Shown here in pieces: positions 57,738-64,000 of a stretch of DNA of 64,000 nt. Source of the stretch: Acidimicrobiia bacterium (lineage in GTDB: Bacteria; Actinomycetota; Acidimicrobiia; Spongiisociales; UBA11373); contig CP129495.1 of assembly GCA_030584185.1 (NCBI GenBank), positions 1,853,469 to 1,917,468 on the forward strand. The letters are read 5' to 3'. Each line of letters starts with the position of its first letter. Position 1 is the first letter of the stretch. The position numbers and the translations under genes are program-made. The notes below the pieces were generated by a model. That model was not told the DNA's origin. It made no database searches and worked only from the letters and a program-made list of their open reading frames with translations.

Positions 57738-60700
57738 GGATTGCGCCGGAGGAGCCGGCGGCACCGTTCCACCTCGTCCACCGCCCCGATTCGTTCGAAG
57801 AAGGAGCAGGTGGCATCGAGGTCGACGGTCGCTCCGGTCTCCGCCAGGGTCAGGGCGGTCCTCTCCGACTCCCAGGCGTCGCCGAGCCTGGCGAAACCCT
57901 CTCTCGCCCGGGTCAGAAGTGTCCGCCCGCCGGTGGCATCGCCGGCGGCCACCGAGGCGAGGCCCTCCAGACGATCGGCGTATGCATGGAGTGCCCGCAT
58001 CCCATAGGCCTGTCCGGCGGCCCTCGCCTCGGCGATCGCCTCGTCGGCATGCGTCCACTGGCGTCGGGCGGCGATCAGGTCGCAGCGGAGCGCCAGCCGG
58101 TCACCCTCGCGGCGCACCTGGGCGGGAGGCACCGGGATCACCATCTCCGCCACGGAGTCGAACTCCCCCCGTCGCAGGAAGATGGGTCCCACCTGGCGGC
58201 ACCACAGCGCCTGAGGGTGGGGATGGGTCGCCGACAGATAGGTGGTGCGCCAGGTCTCGGTGAGCACGTCGAGAAGGCGGTCCGCCTGGCTTCGCCTCCC
58301 TCTGAACTCGGCGACCATTGCGGCGGCTGCGTACAACCGGGCGACTATCAGCGGCGGCCGGGAGCGGCGCTCGTCGTCGAGGAGCGACTGGGCGGTCTTG
58401 AGCGCTTCGGCGACACCGTCCCAGTCTCCCGTGTGGACGCGCGCCTGGGCGGCCCAGGAAAGAGTGCGGAGTGCCACGTTGGGGGCCTCGTCGATGGTTC
58501 GGGCAAAACCCCGATCGGCACGGCTCACCGCCTCGGCGTACTCGCCGAGGTCGAAGGCGAGGGCGGCGGCCATGGCGTACGTGTCGCCGACTTCATATGG
58601 ATCGGATACGGCGTCGGCGAGTGCCAGCCTCCTCTCCACCAGATCGGCAGCCTGCTGGATTCGCCCGGTGGCGAGCGCCAGGTTCATCGAGGCGTCCAGC
58701 GCGGCCGACTCTGCGTGGGGCAGGCCGAGCCGCACCGCCATCTCCCGGGCCTGCCGTGCCGCCGCCTCTGCCTCGGCGATCGAGACATCACCGGTTCCGT
58801 CGGCGATGGCCAGCGGGATGAAGGCGACGGCGGTGAGGAGGGCCGATAGGGCCTCGCTGTCGGCGGTGCCGGCGTTGGCAAGGCCCAGCCTCACCATGTC
58901 GCCCACCTCTTTGGCCGGCGGCTTCTTGCGCATCGTTCCGGCCCAGCGCAGAGGAGACTCGACGGTGGCGGCCGCCAGGCGCGCCAGAACGGCCGGGTCG
59001 GGCGCCTGCAGCCTGCGGTACGCCTCCACCGCCCTGGTGAGCGAGTCCCAGGCGGCGTCGCCGTCGTTGTCTGCGAGGTGGGTCAGACCCATCTGTTCCA
59101 TGGCCCGCCATTGGTCGTCCGAGCCCCCGGCGATCTGCTGTGCCTGCCGGGCCAACTCCAGGGAACGGCCGAAGGCGGCCCGCTCCCGGGCGCGGGCCGA
59201 AGCGGCCACCAGTCGCGTCACTGCCAGGGTGCGCAGTCGGGCGACCTCGCCTGGAGGGAAGCCTTCGGTCGCCTCGGCAGCGAGCAGGGCGCTCGCCGTG
59301 TGATGGGCCAGCCGTTCGGAGAAGTCGGGGCGGTCGAGCGAGACACTCTGCTCCAGCCACTCGGCCATGGCACCATGAAGGCGGGCGAGATCGCCGCGTG
59401 AGAGGCGGCCGTAGGCGGTCTCGCCGATGAGGCTGTGCTGGAAGAGGTACTCCGGCTCACCCGGGAGCGAAGAACGCAGGCTCGCCCTGACCAGGTGAAG
59501 CTCCTCGAGCCGCCCCAGTGAAGCGGCCACCTCGTCGGGGGTAAGCCCGGTGAGATGGGCGACCGCTGCCGGCCAGAAGAAGCGGCCCATGATCGAAGCC
59601 GCTCTGAGCACCCGCCGCTCTTGGGGCCCGAGCAGGTCGATGCGGGCGGCGATCACCCCCTGGATCGTGGCCGGCAGCTCAGGCTCGTGGTCGTGGGCGG
59701 CGTCGCGATGGTGAGCCACCAGCTGTCGGACCAGTTCCTCGAGGAAGAATGGGTTGCCGTCGGCGCGGTCGGCAACCTGGTCGGCGTCGCGCGCCGGGAG
59801 GTGGGCATCGACCAGCAATCGGGTGGCGAGCTTGCGGGCGTCTTCGGGCTCCAGCGGCGGGACCAATACGGTCTCGACCGCCCCTTCCGACCACCGCGCG
59901 TACCGGGTGAGCACCTCGGGTCGGGCCGGCGTCAGCAGCAGCAGCGGCCCGCTCCCGCGACGGACGACGTGCTCCAGCAGGTCGATGAGGGCGTCCCCGG
60001 CCCAGTGGACGTCCTCGATCACCACCAGGAGGGGCCCGTCGTCGGCGATCGCCGAGAAGAGGCTGCGCCAGGTCGAGCGCAGCTGCTCCCGCAGGCGTCT
60101 CGGAGAGACTGTGGGGTCCGGTTCGGCGAGGCCGGCCAACGCCAGCAGGACATCCACCGACGGCTCCTCGTCCCCCGGCTCTCGCGACCGATCCAGTATC
60201 TGCTCGAGACGGGTTCGAGTGGACTCGGGGTCGGTGGTGGCGGTGGCACCCACCAGATCGCCGAGCACGTCGGCGAGCGGGCGGTAGGCGACGTCTTCGC
60301 CGTAGGGGAGGCAGCGGCCGGTGAGTGTGGTGACAGTGGGGTCGCCCCCCATCGCCCAGTCGACGAACTCGCGCACCAGTCGGCTCTTCCCCACACCCGG
60401 GTCGCCCACGATCACCACGTGGTGTGGCTTGCCCTCCGCGGTCACGCGTTTGAAGGCGCCACGCAGTGCCTCCAGCGCCTCGCCGCGCCCCAGGAACGGG
60501 CCATGGAGCGCCAGGCGCGGATGGTCGACCTCTCCGGACACCCGGTAGGCGTGGACCGGGCGCGCCCTTCCCCTGACGTCCACCACCCCGAGGTCGTCGA
60601 ACCGGAACCGGGGGGCGGACCGTGCCGTGCGCTCCGAGACCACGATCTCGCCGGGGCGCGCCATCTCCTGGAGACGGGCGGCGACGTTGAGCACATCGCC

Positions 60701-61261
60701 GGCGAGCGTGCCCAGGTCGGGGTCGGAAGATATCGGCGCCAAGAGGTCTCCTGTGTTGATGCCGACCCTGGCCGCGATCTCCACATCGAAGCGTCTGCCC
60801 AAACCACGGTTCACTTCCCCGAGGCGCTCCAGGATCGCCTGCGCCGCCCGTAGCGCCCGGTCGGGATCGTCGTCGTGTGCGGAAGGCAGTCCGAACACCC
60901 CGAGCACGCCGTCGCCGATGAACGCCCCCACCGACCCTTCTCGCTCGTGCACCTCCACCCGTACCGCTTCGTGGAGCGCCCCCACCACCGCCGCCAGATT
61001 CTCGGCGTCGAGCGACTCGGCGAGGGCCGTCGAGCCGACCAGATCCACATAGATGGCGGTCACCAGTCGGTGCTCGACGCCGGCCGCGGCCCCCCTGCGG
61101 GGAGCGCCGCAGGTGGGGCAGATCCGGTCGCCGGGGGTGAGCAGTGTCCCGCACAAGGCGCAGACCAGCTGCAGGGCTGCGCCGCACGCCCGGCAGTAGC
61201 GATCACCCTCCTCGCGGGGCGCGCCGCAGGCCGGACAGGTCGGCAGCGGATCCAGGGCCAT
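57734..61261 (-). CDS. zinc-ribbon / class III cyclase / STAND ATPase / TPR protein
   Basis: A 1175-residue signalling protein. Two zinc ribbons (Cys9, 12, 23, 26 and Cys34, 37, 48, 51); a class III nucleotide cyclase domain with metal Asp73 (YVDLVGST) and Asp117 (GAFIGDGVLGVFG) and GDVLNVAARLQEMA holding the transition-state Asn/Arg; an AAA/STAND ATPase with Walker A GDPGVGKSR and Walker B LLVVIEDVHWAG; then a long helical repeat region, probably TPR. The cyclase catalytic residues appear intact, so it may make cAMP. Common in actinobacteria. Starts ~12 bases after the upstream sugar-dehydrogenase gene's stop. Confidence 0.9.
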   Translation of the reverse strand: MALDPLPTCPACGAPREEGDRYCRACGAALQLVCALCGTLLTPGDRICPTCGAPRRGAAAGVEHRLVTAIYVDLVGSTALAESLDAENLAAVVGALHEAVRVEVHEREGSVGAFIGDGVLGVFGLPSAHDDDPDRALRAAQAILERLGEVNRGLGRRFDVEIAARVGINTGDLLAPISSDPDLGTLAGDVLNVAARLQEMARPGEIVVSERTARSAPRFRFDDLGVVDVRGRARPVHAYRVSGEVDHPRLALHGPFLGRGEALEALRGAFKRVTAEGKPHHVVIVGDPGVGKSRLVREFVDWAMGGDPTVTTLTGRCLPYGEDVAYRPLADVLGDLVGATATTDPESTRTRLEQILDRSREPGDEEPSVDVLLALAGLAEPDPTVSPRRLREQLRSTWRSLFSAIADDGPLLVVIEDVHWAGDALIDLLEHVVRRGSGPLLLLTPARPEVLTRYARWSEGAVETVLVPPLEPEDARKLATRLLVDAHLPARDADQVADRADGNPFFLEELVRQLVAHHRDAAHDHEPELPATIQGVIAARIDLLGPQERRVLRAASIMGRFFWPAAVAHLTGLTPDEVAASLGRLEELHLVRASLRSSLPGEPEYLFQHSLIGETAYGRLSRGDLARLHGAMAEWLEQSVSLDRPDFSERLAHHTASALLAAEATEGFPPGEVARLRTLAVTRLVAASARARERAAFGRSLELARQAQQIAGGSDDQWRAMEQMGLTHLADNDGDAAWDSLTRAVEAYRRLQAPDPAVLARLAAATVESPLRWAGTMRKKPPAKEVGDMVRLGLANAGTADSEALSALLTAVAFIPLAIADGTGDVSIAEAEAAARQAREMAVRLGLPHAESAALDASMNLALATGRIQQAADLVERRLALADAVSDPYEVGDTYAMAAALAFDLGEYAEAVSRADRGFARTIDEAPNVALRTLSWAAQARVHTGDWDGVAEALKTAQSLLDDERRSRPPLIVARLYAAAAMVAEFRGRRSQADRLLDVLTETWRTTYLSATHPHPQALWCRQVGPIFLRRGEFDSVAEMVIPVPPAQVRREGDRLALRCDLIAARRQWTHADEAIAEARAAGQAYGMRALHAYADRLEGLASVAAGDATGGRTLLTRAREGFARLGDAWESERTALTLAETGATVDLDATCSFFERIGAVDEVERCRRLLRRNP

Positions 61262-61272
61262 TGCGCCCCGCC

Positions 61273-62592
61273 TCAGCGCACCGGTACCAGGCGAGCGAGC
61301 GTGCCGTTGGAGGTCACGAACAGAAGCTCACCGTCGGCGTCGACCCCGAAGGAGGCGAGCTGGCCCACGTTGCCCAGGTCGCCGCTCCAGTCGGTGATCT
61401 CGCCGGCCACACCTTCCTCGAGACGGAACGAGCGGATCCAGCCGTTGCACCAGTCTCCGAAGAAGTAGTGGCCGATCAGCTCGGGGATGGCGGTGCCGCG
61501 GTACACGTATCCACCCGACACCGAACACCCCTCCTCGTGGCTGTACTGAGCCACCGGCATCACCATGCCCGCCGTCGTGCAGCCCGTGGCCGGCGACCAG
61601 CACGAGCGTCCCTCCATCTCGGGCCATCCGAAGTTGTAGCCGACAGGCTCCAGGGCCACGGCGTTGACCTCCTCCCAAGTGCTCTGACCCACGTCGGCGA
61701 CGTACATCGTGTTCTCGGGGGTGTCGATGGTGAAGCGCCACGGGTTGCGCAGGCCGATCGCCCACACCTCGGGAGCACCGCTGCCATCGGCCCACGGGTT
61801 GTCGGGTGGCGTGCCGTATGGGGTGCCCGAATCGACGTCGATGCGCATGATCACCCCGAGGAGGATGTCGGGGTCCTGCGGGTTGACGTCGTACTGGCCG
61901 TTGTCGCCGGAGGCGATGTACAGGTACCCGTCGGGCCCGAACTGCATCATCCCTGCGTTGTGACGCAGCCCGTTGGCGAGCCGGTCGATCTCCATGATCC
62001 GGTTCTCGGAGGCGAGGTCGGGCAGGCCATCGGGACCCATCAGGTACTCGACGACGGCGGAGTCGTGCTCCACGTCGGTGTAGTAGATGAAGAAGCGGCG
62101 GTTGGTCTCGAAGTCGGGATGGAACGCCATCCCCAGCAGCCCGAGCTCGATTCCCTTGTCGGCGTTCGTCTTGGAGATTATGTCCAGGAACGGGCTCACC
62201 GCACCGGTCTCGGGATCGACTGCGCGAATCGTCCCCCGGCGTTCCAGGACGTAGATGGTTTCCGAGCCGGGTGCCACCACGGCGAAGGTCGGGGCGGCCA
62301 GTTGGTCGGTGATGATCTCGGCGGCCAGGCCCTGCAGCGGCTGGCCGGGCAGGGGCACGCTGGCCGAGGTGGTTGTCTCCCCGGCAAGGGTGGTGCCCGG
62401 ATCACCGGCCTGGGTGGTGTCGGTGCCGGAGGGCTGCGTGGTGGTCGATGCGGTGGCTTCGTCCGTTGCGAACGGATCCTGGGTGAGCATGAACCATGTC
62501 AAGAGGGAGATCGAGACGACGATGGCGACCCAGTAGGGCAGGTTGGGTCCCGAGAACACCGAAGGCGGTCGCCGGTAGGTCACGGGCGGCAT
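61273..62592 (-). CDS. PQQ-dependent sugar dehydrogenase-like membrane-anchored protein
   Basis: A 439-residue protein: N-terminal membrane helix (YWVAIVVSISLLTWFML), a Thr-rich linker, then a six-bladed propeller of the GSDH (sorbosone/glucose dehydrogenase) family from ~75. LGLLGMAFHPDFETNRRFFI, NGLRHNAGMMQFGPDGYLYI, GDNG, WAIGLRNPWRFTID and FGWPEMEGR, with the pattern of PQQ-site residues, are typical. ATG 62592 has AAGGA upstream. Oxidises sugars or alcohols outside the membrane. Four Cys in the CWSPATGC region could form a disulfide. Confidence 0.88.
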   Translation of the reverse strand: MPPVTYRRPPSVFSGPNLPYWVAIVVSISLLTWFMLTQDPFATDEATASTTTQPSGTDTTQAGDPGTTLAGETTTSASVPLPGQPLQGLAAEIITDQLAAPTFAVVAPGSETIYVLERRGTIRAVDPETGAVSPFLDIISKTNADKGIELGLLGMAFHPDFETNRRFFIYYTDVEHDSAVVEYLMGPDGLPDLASENRIMEIDRLANGLRHNAGMMQFGPDGYLYIASGDNGQYDVNPQDPDILLGVIMRIDVDSGTPYGTPPDNPWADGSGAPEVWAIGLRNPWRFTIDTPENTMYVADVGQSTWEEVNAVALEPVGYNFGWPEMEGRSCWSPATGCTTAGMVMPVAQYSHEEGCSVSGGYVYRGTAIPELIGHYFFGDWCNGWIRSFRLEEGVAGEITDWSGDLGNVGQLASFGVDADGELLFVTSNGTLARLVPVR

Positions 62593-62719
62593 TCTCCCAT
62601 CCTTCGGAGGCGGAGCGCATGTTTGCGGCGGCGGCGTCCGCTGGAGGTGCCGCGACTGCGGCGACGGAACCATCGGTAGCCTGGGAGCGTCACAGCGACA
62701 TGGGGTGCAGGTCCTGGCT

Positions 62720-64000
62720 ATGAAAAGCGAAGCCGGTCCGATCGCAGCCGATGGCACCCCGGGATGGAAGATCCTCGTGGGCTCCATCCTGTCGATCCTC
62801 GTTCCCGGCGCCGGCCACTTCCTGGTGGGAAGGCGTCGGCGCGCCCTGGTGTTCTTCGCCGCCGATCTCGTGGTGATCGCCTTCGCCGTCTGGCTGTGGC
62901 GCAAGGGCGAGATCGGCCTGGTCCGGTTGCTGGTGCAGCCGAGATGGGTGCGCGCCGTCGTCGCCGGGAACCTGCTCCTGGGCTTGTGGCGACTCGTTGC
63001 CGTGGTCGACCTCCTCATCCTGGAGCGGCCCCCGATGAGGATCCTGGCAGTCGTTCCCCTGGGGTCACTGCTGGCGCTGGTGCTGGTGGTGCCCCACCTG
63101 CTGGTCATGACCCGGGCGCTCTCCCTGCTCGGGGTTTTGGAGACCGTCTTCCCGTCGCAGGCCGTGGTGACCGAGGCGTTCGAGCGGTATCGGCCGCCCC
63201 AGACCACGACGACCACGACCGAACCCATGACGACCACCCGCCCCACCATCCCCGGGCTGCCACCCGAGATCGAGCCCTTCGAGCCCACCGAGCAGCTGGT
63301 CGGGCTCGAAGGGCCCGGCCGGGAGCTCGCCGCCGAGCTCGGCACCAACCGGGTGACGGTCCTTCTCGCCGGCGGCGACGCCGGACCGGGAAGGGGCGGA
63401 TTGAGAACCGACACGATGATCGTGGCATCGATCGATCTCCAGACCGGTAGGGGCGTGCTGATCACGATCTCGCGTGAGATCACCGGGGTGCCACTGCCGC
63501 CGTTCCTGCGCACCTCTCAGGGGATCCTCGAACGCCAACAGAGCATCTTCGACCTGGCCAAGGCGGCCGAGGAGGGCGGCTACTCGAAGGCCACCGATCC
63601 TCTGCCCGAGGAGTTCGACCCCTGCTGCTGGCTGGATCGGATCAACGCCATCTATCCGTTCACCAGGGAGTACACCCGGACCTATCCCAACACCTCCCGG
63701 CCCGGGATGGCGGCGCTGCGCGACACCCTCTCCTACGCACTCGGGGTACCGATCCATTACTACGTCCTGGTGGACATGGCCGGGTTCGTCGACCTCGTCG
63801 ATGCCCTCGGGGGAGTCTCGGTCACATCGCGTGAGTCGATGCACGTTCGCATGTCGCCCGCCAAGGAGGGGGACGAGGAGATCGTCATCGAGATCTCGCC
63901 CGGCCGGTACCGGTTCGACGGGCGCACCGCCCTCGCCTACGTGCGCAATCGCACCGACAGCAACGACATCGTTCGCACGCGGCGGCAGCGTTGCTTCGTG
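62720..64000 (+). CDS. LytR-CpsA-Psr (LCP) family protein, 5' part
   Basis: At least 427 residues, open at the window edge. The N-terminal ~130 residues hold several membrane helices (GWKILVGSILSILVPGAGHF, RRALVFFAADLVVIAFAVWL), then a Thr/Pro stalk (~165-185). The LCP domain follows: VTVLLAGGDAGPGRGGLRTD-TMIVASID, ITISREITGVPLP, HYYVLVDMAGFVDLVDALGG and ALAYVRNRTDSNDIVRTRRQ with the conserved Arg. LCP proteins attach wall polymers to peptidoglycan. The 3' end is not in the window. Confidence 0.9.
   Translation, partial: MKSEAGPIAADGTPGWKILVGSILSILVPGAGHFLVGRRRRALVFFAADLVVIAFAVWLWRKGEIGLVRLLVQPRWVRAVVAGNLLLGLWRLVAVVDLLILERPPMRILAVVPLGSLLALVLVVPHLLVMTRALSLLGVLETVFPSQAVVTEAFERYRPPQTTTTTTEPMTTTRPTIPGLPPEIEPFEPTEQLVGLEGPGRELAAELGTNRVTVLLAGGDAGPGRGGLRTDTMIVASIDLQTGRGVLITISREITGVPLPPFLRTSQGILERQQSIFDLAKAAEEGGYSKATDPLPEEFDPCCWLDRINAIYPFTREYTRTYPNTSRPGMAALRDTLSYALGVPIHYYVLVDMAGFVDLVDALGGVSVTSRESMHVRMSPAKEGDEEIVIEISPGRYRFDGRTALAYVRNRTDSNDIVRTRRQRCFV

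Overview
The window is GC-rich chromosomal DNA from what looks like an actinobacterium. The signs are heavy GTG and TTG start use, many 4-base ATGA/GTGA overlaps, several apparently leaderless promoters (TAnnnT 6-7 bases before the start codon), and many lipoproteins with Thr-rich stalks. The stalks and overall style recall Acidimicrobiia and relatives, but no rRNA, tRNA or other phylogenetic marker was seen, so that placement is only a guess. No insertion sequence, phage or CRISPR array was found.

Left part (1-29.9 kb), mixed accessory and housekeeping genes: lipoproteins, including a 1014-residue one with an HExxH site and a VWD-type domain; a small cupin; a lipoprotein cytochrome c; a CsoR-CopB copper operon with a readable promoter and operator; a flippase-like membrane protein; a HicBA toxin-antitoxin pair; a PIG-L deacetylase and a GNAT protein; an MMPL exporter divergent from a TetR regulator; MarR divergent from YceI; a DODA-type dioxygenase, DUF488, ferritin and an orphan histidine kinase. 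Next comes an island (23.4-27.5 kb) of TusA-like, DUF2249, two polytopic NnrS-like proteins and two hemerythrin-domain proteins, which looks like nitrogen-oxide or iron-sulfur stress biology. TrpB2, a SufT-like protein and a regulator with a Cys-containing C-terminal domain follow. The last ~40 codons of the MMPL gene recur at 5.6 kb and 9.2 kb as degenerate copies.

Middle (30-43.6 kb): a tightly overlapping pyrimidine operon pyrC-pyrB-pyrFE-pyrD covers four of the steps from carbamoyl phosphate to UMP. It is preceded by a short leader ORF that runs through an intrinsic terminator and ends on the pyrC start codon. It converges on an ECF sigma/anti-sigma pair. Upstream of that pair on the minus strand is a six-gene operon for a membrane-anchored type II DMSO-reductase-family molybdoenzyme: catalytic alpha, a 96-residue protein, Fe-S beta, TorD chaperone, heme-b gamma and a polytopic protein. 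Its substrate cannot be read from sequence.

Right part (43.7-64 kb): a minus-strand purine operon purC-S-Q-L-F-M-NH-D-E, with purN and purH fused, ending in a FAD amine-oxidase-like gene. Together these genes cover most of the path from PRPP to IMP; purK and purB are not here. Then come an SRPBCC-like protein, a small membrane protein, a protein with two HTH-like repeats, a TIM-barrel-like lipoprotein, a zinc-ribbon/cyclase/ATPase/TPR signalling protein, a PQQ-type sugar dehydrogenase and the 5' part of an LCP cell-wall ligase gene.
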